This document shows positions 1-7,378 of a DNA stretch of 10,155 nt, piece by piece. A model generated the notes under the pieces. It searched no databases, was not told the origin of the DNA, and was given only the letters and a program-made list of their open reading frames with translations. A program made the position numbers and the translations under genes. This DNA comes from an uncultured Oscillospiraceae bacterium (GTDB lineage: Bacteria > Bacillota > Clostridia > Oscillospirales > Acutalibacteraceae), in contig URRK01000050.1 in the NCBI GenBank assembly GCA_900550315.1, positions 1 to 10,155 of the forward strand. The letters run 5' to 3'. The stretch's first letter is position 1. Each line of letters begins with the position of its first letter.

Positions 1-3000
1 TAACCGCTAAGGGCAGGCCGGCGTCGCCGGTGCCGGGTGTTTCACTGCTGACGGTGCCGTTGCCGGCTGCGGCCGGCTGCAGGCCTAAGCCCCCGTTTAA
101 AATTACGGTAGGGCCGGTTGTTTTTTCGTAATCGTACGGTACAAAGGTGCTGTAATCATTCGGGTCATCCTTTAGGCCGTAGGCAACTTGGTAAAGCATA
201 ATGCTGTCAACTTCCAACCCACCGGCAGCCCCTTTTATAACAAGGTAGAACATACCGTTTTCCTCGCTGCTAAAGCTAAAGGCCTTGCGCTGCCAGCTTT
301 CGCTGCCGGCTGACAAATACGAGGCCGGAACATCGTTTGCGGTGGCGTACAGGGTTTGGCCGTCCGGCGTTGCCGAAATGCCAACGTAGCTGTTTGCCCC
401 GCCGCGAACGCTGGCGGCAAAAATGTACTCCTGCCCGGCGCGCACCTTAACGGGTACCACATAAAATGCGCCGTTTTGCGCGTGCAAATATTTTTGGCCT
501 GCAGCGGCATTGCCGGTTTTAACCGTAAAGCCCGACGGCAGCGCGCCCCAATCGTTCGCCGTTAGGGCGTCTTCAAAATTCCCGTTTTCAATGTAATTGT
601 AAACCAAAGCGGCGTACTTGCCATCGGGGTTTTGGTCTATTACCAGCGGGCGCATTACCGTCAGCTCAATATCATCAATATAAAAGCTGCCTTTGGTGCT
701 GTTTAAAACGGTTTCAATGGTTGTTTTAAGGGCGGTAAAGTTTTTGCTGGTAAAGGTAAACACCAGTTCGTTCCACCCGTTATTTTCTGCGCCGTGCAAA
801 ACGCCAACGCCTTCGGAGCCGTAGCCGCGGTATTCGGGCGCCAGCTTAATTTTTCCGCCTGCGGCGCCGTTGCTTATTTTATACCAAATTTTTAACCGGT
901 AAGACATACCAATTTCAACCTGCTGGCTTAAATAAGCTTCATCAAACAAATAGGTGCGGTTGGCTTGTGCGGCGCTGTAATTAAAGTACAGCGATTTTGA
1001 GCCGGAATGTACATTTGCGTCATTCCCGTTGGTCGCCGTGTAAATGCTGAAAACAGATTGATCGGCGTGCCGTAAGGCAAAGCGGTCGGTTTCAAAATCT
1101 ACCTTTTCAATAACCGATCCGGCCCGGTTATTGTTTTTGGTAAGCTGAATGTTTTGCACCTCGGCTGCGCCGTTGAGCGACTGGAAGAACAGCTTTACTG
1201 CCCTGCGGGTAGAGGAGTAAAAATTAAAGGTGTATTCTTTAAAGCCGTTGGCGTTAGTTGTTACCGTGCTTTGCGAGCTTAGCAGGCTGTTTAAGTTGGG
1301 CTCGTAAACGCCAACCTCGCTGGCGCCGGTAAACAAATTGCCCTTGGCCTTAAAGCTTACGGTGTAAGAGGATTGCGGGTCTACCGAAAATACCTGATGT
1401 AACCGGTCGCCGGTGTTTTCAAAGGTGTAGCCGTTTTGGCCTTTAACGGCGTTGCCGTACCAGGCGCCTTGGGTGCTGGTTTGCGGGTTGCACTGTACCA
1501 GGCTAAGGTTATCTAAAAACATTAGGTCGTTGCCCTCGTAGCCTTGCATGTGCAGCTGCATTAAAATGTTTTCGGCCGAGCCGGAGTTAAAACTATAGCT
1601 AAACTTGTGCCAGCCGGTGCCGCTCTTGATCCAGTTTAAGCTGCTGGCATAAACCTGTACATTATCCATTAACATTCTAATGGATTGTACTTTGGTTTGC
1701 TCGTCGTTCCCCGGGCAGTTAATGTAAAACGAAAGCTGATACTCGGTATTCGGCTTTAGGTTTTCCAGCGGCAGGTAAACGGCCTGGTGATTGGCCTGCA
1801 GACGCAGGGAATAGTTCCCCTCAAACGCCAGCTCGGTTGTGCGTTGGAAAGAGCACCAGGAGGTGTCGTTGCCCTCCCAAAAATCTATGGCGTACCAACC
1901 GGGAACAGTGCTCTCCTCAAAAGTACCGTCCATGCCGTTTGCGGCAAACAGGTTCCAATCGGCAATATTATCGCCGGTAAATTTAGCGGTTAGTACAAAG
2001 TCCTCGTTCGCGGTAAAGGTGTACGGCGTTTGGGTAGAAACCATTTGGCCGTTTTGGTTGTACCAGCCAACAAAGCTGTTGCCAACGCCGGCCGTTGCGG
2101 TTGCGGTAACGGTGGTACCCAACGGTATGGTTTCTTCCTCGTAATCCATTGAGGCAGAGCCACCAACATCGGCCAGCACCTTACCGGTAACGGTTTTATC
2201 GGCGTGATAGTTCAGCCGAATATCGCCAAACAAAACCGCATCCCAATTATTTGGGGTATTGCGGTAACCGGCACCCTTACAGGTTTGCAGCACTACGGTA
2301 TATTCCCCGGCCCCTTTAGTGGTAAAGCTGGTAGAAACCTTGTGTGTACGGTCGCCCTTTGCGTAGGTTACATCGGTTGGCGTTTGGTAGGCAATTGCCT
2401 TGCCGGACGGATCTGTTATTTTTCCGCTCGGCAGCAGCTTAATTAAGTAATCCTTACCGTATTTGTAAGAAAAATCGTAGGTAGTATTTGCCTGCAAATA
2501 GCCCAATTTAACACTAATTAGGCCCATCTTTTGGCTGGCATTTACTTGCTCTATTTCGTGTGCATCCTCACTGGGCTCTAAGCCAAAGCTCCAACTGTAG
2601 CCGCTGTAGCCCAAAACGCCGGTAGCTTCACTGCTTTTCACCGAGCCAATAAAGTTGTTCCAACCAATATTGCCGGCCGCGTTAGTGTAATAGGCGGCTA
2701 AATTGGTGTAAACCGTTTTTCGTTGCTGCTTTACAAGGCTTAAATCTGAAAGAACAGTTTTGCTCCAGTTATTGGGCGTATTGTTCCAGCCCTTGCCCAT
2801 TTTAAGAACAATTAAATAATCGCCCTCTTCCCCGGTTTTAAAGTCAAAGGTTACCTTGCGGGCAGTAGCGTAGTCGCTCGTGCCGGTTACCAGCGGGGTG
2901 GTAATGTCGGTAACGGCGGTGCCGTTGGCCGCTTTAATTTCGCTTAGGTAAATTACATAGTCCTCAGAATAATAATAGCTAAAGCTGTAATTGCTGTTTG

Positions 3001-5401
3001 CATCTAACCCGGTAGCCCGAATGGTAACATAAGCCGGGTTTTTGAGTGCCGAGGTTTCGGGAATACCAAAGCCCCAAGCGTAGCCGCCGTAAAGCGACTT
3101 TGATTTATCGTCTTTATACCAAAGACCGGCGTTTTCGGTCCAGGTGACGGCGCCGTTTTCACTGGTGTAACCGGCGGCTAAGTTGCTGCCATCCGGCAAA
3201 ATGGTTTTAATTTTTAACAGCCCTAAGTCTGAGAATTGAATAAAGGAATCTACCTTGTTGTTTTCGGGGTTCAACCAGTCGCTGCAAGCGCCAAGCGTAA
3301 CGGTGTAATCGCCGTCGGCAGCGGTAATAAACCGCAGGCTAACCAGGTGCTTATCCCCTTCTACAACCGTGTTTTTTACATCGGTGGTAAGGTCTACCGG
3401 GCTGCCGTTTGGCCCTTTTACCGTTAGCGGGCGCGCCGCGTAGCCGCCCGAATAAACAAACGAGAATTCGTACAGCGAGCTGCCGGCTAACTTGCCGGCC
3501 TTAACGGCAAGTTCGGCCGGGCTGGCGGCAGTTGTGCCGTTTAACCCTAATTTCCAGGAAAGGCTGTGATTGTAGTAGCCGGCGTTTTTGTCGGCCTCTA
3601 ACACCGTTGCGTTACTGCTAAAACTTACTGCGCCGTTTGCTTTAGAGTATTCGGCAGCAGCGTTAAGCGCTGTGAATCGCGCTACGGCGTTTAAATTCTC
3701 GGCTGCCTCAAGCTCAAAAACGGCCTCGTTGCTTAATAGATCGCCGCTGGCGTTGTACCAGCCCATAAAGCTTTCTAACCGGTTTGGCACAGCGGTTAGG
3801 GTAACCTTTTCCCCAACCGTGGCGCTGGTTTTGCTAATGCTTGCAACGCCGCCACCCTGCGCACTAACGCCTAAAGTAACATTACCCTTTAAGCGGGTAA
3901 GGTTTAACCCGGCAATTACCGCCGCGGCCCATTTGTCGCCCGAAGCGCCCTCGTAGGCCTCGCCGCTGTACTTTAGGGTAATTACACAATTTTCAACCGA
4001 ATTTCCGGTTTTTAACACCGCAGTGCTGTTTTTGCTGCCGGTGCTGTTGCGCATAACCGTAAAGCCGGTTGTTTTTTCGGAATCCAGCGCGGTGTAAAGC
4101 TGCGCGCCGCAGGTGTACCCAAAGCTGTAATAAGCGTTTGGGGTTAAATCGGCCGCATTTAGATGAATGTTAAAGGCAAAGCCGGTGTTTTGGTTAATGT
4201 AGGGGAACTTCCACCAATAACCGCTGTATTCCCCACCGTATTTGTCAATATCCCAAATGCCTTTGCTGCTTTCAAAGGTAATGTTGCCGGCGCCCATGGT
4301 GTAGTCGGCAATCAGGTTTTCGCTTAGGCCCAAATCCTGCAGGCAAAGGTCGGAAAGGGTAGAAAAATCCCAGTTATCGGAATTATTTTTCCACTCTTTT
4401 TTCGTGCAAAGGTTTAGGGTATATTCCCCCGCCTTGCCGGTTGTAAACTGCACGCTTACCAAGCGAGCGTTGCGGCCGCCCGAAACGGCTACCGGCGAAG
4501 TTTGGGAATCGTAGCTTACCCCAAAGGCAGGGCTGCCGTCCGGGGCGGCTACCGGCTTGTCGGTTTTCATTTGCACTTTGTAATCGTTAGAATATACATA
4601 GGCAAAGCGGTAAACATGGTTCCCCTTTAAGGTGGCCTTTACGGTAATGGGCAGTTCGCTGTCTACACTGGGGTTAAACCGCCAGGAGCTGCCGCCGTAC
4701 AGAGCATAAGCGGGGGTATCCTGGCTTTCTAAGCCCATGCCCTCGGCAAACGAAATACCGCTGCCTGTTTTAGCGTCCTGCAGCAGGTTTTCGGCCGCCT
4801 GCTTTACCAATACTAAGTCGGAAAGCTGCGTGCACTCCCAATTTTGGTTTTGGCTTTGCCAGGTTTTACCTGCCTTTAGTAAAATTTTGTAATTACCGGC
4901 GACGGTGGTTTTAAAGGTAAAGCCAACGCGGTAAGAGCGGTCGCCGTGTGCAATGCCGCCCTCGTAAACCCCGGCCGGATATGTAACAGTACCGCCGTTT
5001 TCGGTGTAACCGGCCAAAACGGTTGTACCGTCGGCCGCCTGCACCCCTTCAAACACAACTTTATAATCCTTACTGTAAAGGTAAGAAAAATAGTAGGTGG
5101 TGTCGGCCTCTAACGCGGTGGCGTTTACGGTAATGTGCCCGGTGCTGTCCGGCACGCCAAAGCGCCAAGAGTACCCGCCGTAAACACTGTTGGTTTTACT
5201 GTCAATATTGCTGTCGCCCCAAACGCCGGCAGCGTCGTCCCAGCTTACGGCACCGTTTGCATGGGTGTAATCCTTAGCCAGGTTGGGGTCGGCGCCGTTT
5301 GCCTCGTCGGCCGGAGCGGCCAAGGTAAAGGCTGTAAGGCTTACCGCAATGCTGCTAAGCACCAGCGTTATGGCCAGCAATACCGAAACCATTTTTTTCA
5401 T
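1..5401 (-). CDS. Giant modular secreted surface protein, probably cell-wall anchored (3' end outside window)
   Basis: An open frame runs without a stop from an ATG at 5401 to the left edge (1800 complete codons). The start follows a GGGAGGT ribosome binding site at 5409-5415, 7 bases upstream. Residues 1 to about 30 form a signal peptide (MKKMVSVLLAITL, then a hydrophobic core and Ala-rich cleavage region). From residue 40 come three modules of about 160 residues (Y-G-G-x-S-W-like motifs at 74, 235, 392), an InlB/Flg_new-type repeat (507-579, GWY at 547), three more modules (motifs at 610, 771, 932), a second such repeat (1069-1141, GWY at 1112), then four beta-sandwich modules resembling CBM4/9 (about 1155-1304, 1310-1424, 1430-1585, 1600-1745). 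A TPGTGD motif at 1788-1793 followed by LPLAV looks like the start of a wall-sorting signal, so the gene probably ends shortly beyond the edge. No catalytic domain is visible. The likely role is adhesion or glycan binding outside the cell, but the ligand is unknown. Confidence 0.93.
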   Translation of the reverse strand, partial: MKKMVSVLLAITLVLSSIAVSLTAFTLAAPADEANGADPNLAKDYTHANGAVSWDDAAGVWGDSNIDSKTNSVYGGYSWRFGVPDSTGHITVNATALEADTTYYFSYLYSKDYKVVFEGVQAADGTTVLAGYTENGGTVTYPAGVYEGGIAHGDRSYRVGFTFKTTVAGNYKILLKAGKTWQSQNQNWECTQLSDLVLVKQAAENLLQDAKTGSGISFAEGMGLESQDTPAYALYGGSSWRFNPSVDSELPITVKATLKGNHVYRFAYVYSNDYKVQMKTDKPVAAPDGSPAFGVSYDSQTSPVAVSGGRNARLVSVQFTTGKAGEYTLNLCTKKEWKNNSDNWDFSTLSDLCLQDLGLSENLIADYTMGAGNITFESSKGIWDIDKYGGEYSGYWWKFPYINQNTGFAFNIHLNAADLTPNAYYSFGYTCGAQLYTALDSEKTTGFTVMRNSTGSKNSTAVLKTGNSVENCVITLKYSGEAYEGASGDKWAAAVIAGLNLTRLKGNVTLGVSAQGGGVASISKTSATVGEKVTLTAVPNRLESFMGWYNASGDLLSNEAVFELEAAENLNAVARFTALNAAAEYSKANGAVSFSSNATVLEADKNAGYYNHSLSWKLGLNGTTAASPAELAVKAGKLAGSSLYEFSFVYSGGYAARPLTVKGPNGSPVDLTTDVKNTVVEGDKHLVSLRFITAADGDYTVTLGACSDWLNPENNKVDSFIQFSDLGLLKIKTILPDGSNLAAGYTSENGAVTWTENAGLWYKDDKSKSLYGGYAWGFGIPETSALKNPAYVTIRATGLDANSNYSFSYYYSEDYVIYLSEIKAANGTAVTDITTPLVTGTSDYATARKVTFDFKTGEEGDYLIVLKMGKGWNNTPNNWSKTVLSDLSLVKQQRKTVYTNLAAYYTNAAGNIGWNNFIGSVKSSEATGVLGYSGYSWSFGLEPSEDAHEIEQVNASQKMGLISVKLGYLQANTTYDFSYKYGKDYLIKLLPSGKITDPSGKAIAYQTPTDVTYAKGDRTHKVSTSFTTKGAGEYTVVLQTCKGAGYRNTPNNWDAVLFGDIRLNYHADKTVTGKVLADVGGSASMDYEEETIPLGTTVTATATAGVGNSFVGWYNQNGQMVSTQTPYTFTANEDFVLTAKFTGDNIADWNLFAANGMDGTFEESTVPGWYAIDFWEGNDTSWCSFQRTTELAFEGNYSLRLQANHQAVYLPLENLKPNTEYQLSFYINCPGNDEQTKVQSIRMLMDNVQVYASSLNWIKSGTGWHKFSYSFNSGSAENILMQLHMQGYEGNDLMFLDNLSLVQCNPQTSTQGAWYGNAVKGQNGYTFENTGDRLHQVFSVDPQSSYTVSFKAKGNLFTGASEVGVYEPNLNSLLSSQSTVTTNANGFKEYTFNFYSSTRRAVKLFFQSLNGAAEVQNIQLTKNNNRAGSVIEKVDFETDRFALRHADQSVFSIYTATNGNDANVHSGSKSLYFNYSAAQANRTYLFDEAYLSQQVEIGMSYRLKIWYKISNGAAGGKIKLAPEYRGYGSEGVGVLHGAENNGWNELVFTFTSKNFTALKTTIETVLNSTKGSFYIDDIELTVMRPLVIDQNPDGKYAALVYNYIENGNFEDALTANDWGALPSGFTVKTGNAAAGQKYLHAQNGAFYVVPVKVRAGQEYIFAASVRGGANSYVGISATPDGQTLYATANDVPASYLSAGSESWQRKAFSFSSEENGMFYLVIKGAAGGLEVDSIMLYQVAYGLKDDPNDYSTFVPYDYEKTTGPTVILNGGLGLQPAAAGNGTVSSETPGTGDAGLPLAV
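26..40 (-). other. Candidate xPxTG sortase sorting motif of the giant surface protein
   Basis: These 15 bases encode T-P-G-T-G at residues 1788-1792, followed by D-A-G and then the hydrophobic L-P-L-A-V at the window edge. Many Clostridia wall proteins end with P-x-T-G-D, a hydrophobic segment starting LPLA or similar, and a basic tail. Class B-type sortases of clostridia are known to use (S/N/P)PxTG motifs. The membrane segment and basic tail lie outside the window, so the call is inferred from the motif and its position after a low-complexity linker. Confidence 0.6.
167..1939 (-). other. Block of four CBM4/9-like beta-sandwich modules within the giant protein
   Basis: Residues about 1155-1745 show the recurring plan of carbohydrate-binding modules of the CBM4/9 type. 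Each has an N-terminal N-G-x-F/D-E-type strand (NGMDGTFEE, KVDFETDRF, ENGNFEDA), a W or SGSKSLYF-type stretch, a central Y-x-L/V-S-F/I-W-Y strand, and a closing D-x-I/L-x-L-strand (FLDNLSLVQ, YIDDIELTV, EVDSIMLYQ). The second of the four (about 1310-1424) is the most divergent and lacks a clear opening motif. The fold assignment rests on pattern resemblance only, and binding specificity cannot be read from the sequence. Confidence 0.6.
1979..2197 (-). repeat. Second InlB/Flg_new-type repeat in the giant protein
   Basis: Residues 1069-1141 have the layout of bacterial divergent InlB B-repeat/Flg_new_2 domains. A strand carrying G-G-S-A is followed by LGTTVTATATAGVGNSFVGWY, then a turn and TPYTFTANEDFVLTAKF. 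The signature FxGWY is at 1111-1114 region and the closing A-x-F strand is present. In this family such repeats are usually spacers or adhesive elements in surface proteins. Here the repeat separates the six-module block from the CBM-like block. Confidence 0.75.
2198..3664 (-). repeat. Modules 4-6 of the 161-residue repeat family
   Basis: Residues 580-1068 hold three tandem modules that begin with N-(L/A)-A-A-x-Y-(S/T) at 580, 740 and 900. Their aromatic core motifs are YYNHSLSW (609-616), YGGYAW (771-776) and YSGYSW (932-937), spaced exactly 161 residues apart. Each continues with an A-x-x-L-x-x-(N/S)-x-x-Y-x-F-S-(Y/F) strand, a (K/E)-D-Y element (less clear in module 4) and a closing W-x-x-x-x-N-N-(W/K) followed by a D-(L/I)-x-L strand. 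The copies are clearly homologous in protein but not near-identical in DNA, so this is old duplication rather than a recent DNA repeat. Confidence 0.8.
3665..3883 (-). repeat. First InlB/Flg_new-type repeat in the giant protein
   Basis: Residues 507-579 read as a strand with G-G-G-V-A-S, then VGEKVTLTAVPNRLESFMGWY, a short turn and a closing NAVARF strand. The FxGWY signature sits at 545-549 and the spacing matches the second copy at 1069-1141. The repeat is inserted between modules 3 and 4 and divides the six modules into two sets of three. Confidence 0.75.
3884..5284 (-). repeat. Modules 1-3 of the 161-residue repeat family
   Basis: Residues 40-506 hold three tandem modules starting with N-L-(A/L/I) at 40, 205 and 362. 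Their aromatic motifs are YGGYSW (74-79), YGGSSW (235-240) and YSGYWW (392-397). Modules 1 and 2 share the later elements YYFSYLYSKDYKV / YRFAYVYSNDYKV and a closing KTW/KEW...NW followed by LSDL. Module 3 is the most divergent: it keeps the opening and the aromatic motif but lacks the K-D-Y element. The same module occurs twice in the secreted protein at 8081-9805. Confidence 0.8.
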
Positions 5402-5446
5402 AAAATATACCTCCCGATATTATTTTTGCATTTTAAAATCAAATGA

Positions 5447-5546
5447 AGGTTGAAAACCTCTCGCCCTTTCGGGTATCTCAGCTCCACTGCTAAACGCAGC
5501 TTTTTAAAAAGAACGGTTTTTAATAAATACCTAAAAGCCCGAAAGG
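5447..5546 (-). promoter_or_regulatory. Possible structured 5' leader of the giant surface gene
   Basis: In minus-strand RNA the segment holds a 9-bp pairing, CCTTTCGGG at 5465-5473 against CCCGAAAGG at 5538-5546, extendable through GGTAT/ATACC (5472-5476 with 5527-5531, partly in competition). Inside lies a small hairpin, CTGC/GCAG (5487-5490 with 5496-5499). A further 5-bp hairpin (AGGTT/AACCT, 5447-5459) lies between it and the ribosome binding site. The arms can also form local hairpins such as CCC-GAAA-GGG, so two alternative folds are possible. I do not recognise a known riboswitch class, and no convincing promoter was found in 5402-5739. Regulation through this leader is inference. Confidence 0.35.
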
Positions 5547-5574
5547 CAGCAACAATCATTCGTTTTATTGTTAC

Positions 5575-5609
5575 GGCAAAGATTTAAGGGTTCCCAAAAT
5601 ATCTTTGCC
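5575..5609. repeat. 9-bp inverted repeat in the gap downstream of the 522-residue gene
   Basis: GGCAAAGAT (5575-5583) is a perfect inverted copy of ATCTTTGCC (5601-5609), separated by 17 bases. No T-run follows on either strand, so it is not a typical intrinsic terminator, although it lies between the 522-residue gene and the giant gene where a terminator or an operator would be expected. A further 7-bp inverted repeat (TTAGCGG 5664-5670 with CCGCTAA 5687-5693) sits closer to the end of the 522-residue gene and also lacks a T-run. Confidence 0.4.
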
Positions 5610-5739
5610 AAAACAGCCATCATCCATTTGCGCCCGAACGGCCGAGGCCAACGGGGCAAATTGTTAGCGGAAACATTTATTTTACGCCGCTAAGCTAAAT
5701 TGCATTTTTTGCTTAAATTTGTTTTTTAAGCGCCAACAA

Positions 5740-7308
5740 TTAGTTTTTCTTAAAACCAAAAGGCTTAAGAGCAACCGTTTTGCCTTTGGGCAATATTCTA
5801 AAACCGTTTTCCTCCCCCGTTACATTCCCTGTAACCTCAATTCCGTAAGAGAAGGCTTCATGCTCGTAAACAACGCGGTTATTTGCAATTTCTTTTATTC
5901 TTGTATTTCTTAAATCGTTGTACTGAAAAAGCATTTCAAAACAATCTTCAAAAAACTCAAACTCAATAAAATCCTCGCGGCAGGTGCATAGGGCTTTTAT
6001 TCCGTCAAGCTCAAATTGAATTTTTAGGGTGTTTTCACCCTCGGCCGAAACCGAGTGTATTTTTCCAAGGGCTGTTTTTCCGGTTTCTTTTTTTACAAAC
6101 CGTAAAATCGACCGAATCCCGTTACCGCCCCAGCAATAACCGTCTACAACCGGCAAAGCGTCAAACGTGGCGTCATCACCGGGGGCAGGAGTATTGGCGT
6201 AACGATCCGGATATTCCTCGTTGTAAAAAAACAGATCCCGCAGACCAACGGTTCCGCCGGCATTATGAAAATTTAAACGGTAATTTTTACAGCTGTACCA
6301 TACAGTCTGGTTATTTTCCTTTTTCCAATCGGTTAAAGCGGTAACAGCGGTTGGCGGGGTAGCGTCATAACGCTGAGAAAACCATTTTCCGGTATCTTTC
6401 AGTGTTAAAGCTTCCCACTTTCCCTCTTTCACGCCGGCCGAAATCAATTCCATTTGCATCTTTAGCCCTTCGCCAAAGTTTTTCCATAAAAACGAATTTT
6501 CCTGACCGACCTGAGTATAAGCAAAGGTCAAAGCTTCCTCCCCAAAATTAGATTTTAAATACCATTCAACCCAGCTTTTATTTGCACCGCAATTTCCGTA
6601 AGTCGGCTCCATGGTTAAAACTTCGCGCTGAATGTTGCCCCTGTTATACTCGCTGTCTAACCCGGCGTCATATTGATAAATAGGATCCGGCCCTAACATT
6701 CTAAAAATAGGCACCTGAACCTGCTCGCTTTTGGTTTGAGCGGGAATAAACATATTCTTTTTAGAGGGGTAGTAGCCTTGATTGTAATATCCGCCCCAAA
6801 GGGTGTAACCGTCGGTTCCGTATTGCTCCTTGCAAATGCAAACAGATTTTATATGGTACTTTTCTTTCATGTAGTTTATAGAAAAGGTATCAATAATCCA
6901 CGAACCAACCGATTCGGGGTAGCATCCAAAAATGCTTTGAAACCGGTTCATCAGCTCGTCTATAATCTTTTTGCGATCCTCAACCTCATACCCCAAAAGC
7001 ATACCCGGATTTACATGCCAGGTCCAATTGCGTTCTTCCTTCCACTCAAGGCCCGCTCTTTCAACCGCCTCTTTCGAAAGCTCCAACCACAAGCCAATTT
7101 CCATATTAGGGTCGGCATTTTTTAAAAGCGGTTCGGAATACTCCGGCTTGATCATGGCGTCATAAAGCATTAAAAAGGTGTATGGCATGGAATACTTTTT
7201 GCATAGTTCCAGCTCGCTTAAAAATGTTTCATGAAGCTCTTTAGAATCAAAACGCCAATCCTCTGCGCGAATAAAATTAACAATATTAACAATTTTTTTG
7301 GTTTTCAT
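5740..7308 (-). CDS. Cytoplasmic protein resembling glycoside hydrolase/deacetylase-type barrel enzymes
   Basis: The 522-residue protein begins with an ATG preceded by GGGAG and has no signal peptide or membrane segment. Residues about 5-310 look like a beta/alpha barrel: an opening strand VNIVNFIRAEDWR, a helix then YTFLMLYDAM (43-52), EIGLWLELS (70-78), WTWHVNPGMLLGY (95-107), a helix ending in CYPESVGSWIIDTFSINYMKEKY (129-151), then a strand at 154-160 and a Trp/Tyr-rich loop (171-180). The E-x-G and P-E-S-V-G-S-W elements recall the NodB/GH57-like glycoside hydrolase-deacetylase superfamily, where acidic and aromatic residues line the sugar site. Residues about 335-522 look all-beta and may form a C-terminal sandwich. 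The exact family and substrate are not recognised. A, T and AAA/GAA codons are more frequent than in the neighbouring secreted genes. It follows the 29-codon ORF by 61 bases and probably shares its transcript. Confidence 0.85.
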   Translation of the reverse strand: MKTKKIVNIVNFIRAEDWRFDSKELHETFLSELELCKKYSMPYTFLMLYDAMIKPEYSEPLLKNADPNMEIGLWLELSKEAVERAGLEWKEERNWTWHVNPGMLLGYEVEDRKKIIDELMNRFQSIFGCYPESVGSWIIDTFSINYMKEKYHIKSVCICKEQYGTDGYTLWGGYYNQGYYPSKKNMFIPAQTKSEQVQVPIFRMLGPDPIYQYDAGLDSEYNRGNIQREVLTMEPTYGNCGANKSWVEWYLKSNFGEEALTFAYTQVGQENSFLWKNFGEGLKMQMELISAGVKEGKWEALTLKDTGKWFSQRYDATPPTAVTALTDWKKENNQTVWYSCKNYRLNFHNAGGTVGLRDLFFYNEEYPDRYANTPAPGDDATFDALPVVDGYCWGGNGIRSILRFVKKETGKTALGKIHSVSAEGENTLKIQFELDGIKALCTCREDFIEFEFFEDCFEMLFQYNDLRNTRIKEIANNRVVYEHEAFSYGIEVTGNVTGEENGFRILPKGKTVALKPFGFKKN

Positions 7309-7360
7309 AAATAAACTCCCAACCCTTAAATGCGCGTTGTAAACTTATTGCCGGCCGCAT

Positions 7361-7378
7361 AAAGCTTTTCTAAGCTTT
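7361..7378 (-). repeat. Perfect hairpin over the stop codon of the 29-codon ORF
   Basis: AAAGCTT (7361-7367) and AAGCTTT (7372-7378) pair around a four-base loop that contains part of the TAG stop of the small ORF at 7370-7372. The hairpin is AT-rich with no following T-run, so it is unlikely to be a terminator. It could couple translation of the small ORF to the downstream gene or affect mRNA stability. Both are inference. Confidence 0.4.

Noticed and set aside
356..3956. Many plus-strand frames of 60-122 codons opposite the giant gene.
   Set aside because: They lack binding sites, show no domain-like sequence and lie entirely opposite a continuous minus-strand gene with clear domains.
2198..5284. 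Possible recent tandem DNA duplication or CRISPR-like repeat array.
   Set aside because: The periodicity is at the protein level only. DNA copies differ at many positions, and no short direct repeats with spacers are present.
5464..5546. A GCTGAGA...ACCCG stretch on the minus strand that recalls the TPP riboswitch core.
   Set aside because: The required ACCTGATCTGG-type arm and CCAGCG-type partner are missing, and the downstream gene is unrelated to thiamine.
5574..5630. An 18-codon minus-strand ORF (starts MDDGCFG) across the inverted repeat.
   Set aside because: There is no ribosome binding site, and the codons mainly reflect the palindrome.
6736..7165. Overlapping plus-strand frames opposite the 522-residue gene.
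   Set aside because: Both are shadows without ribosome binding sites, and the minus frame is the clearly protein-like one.
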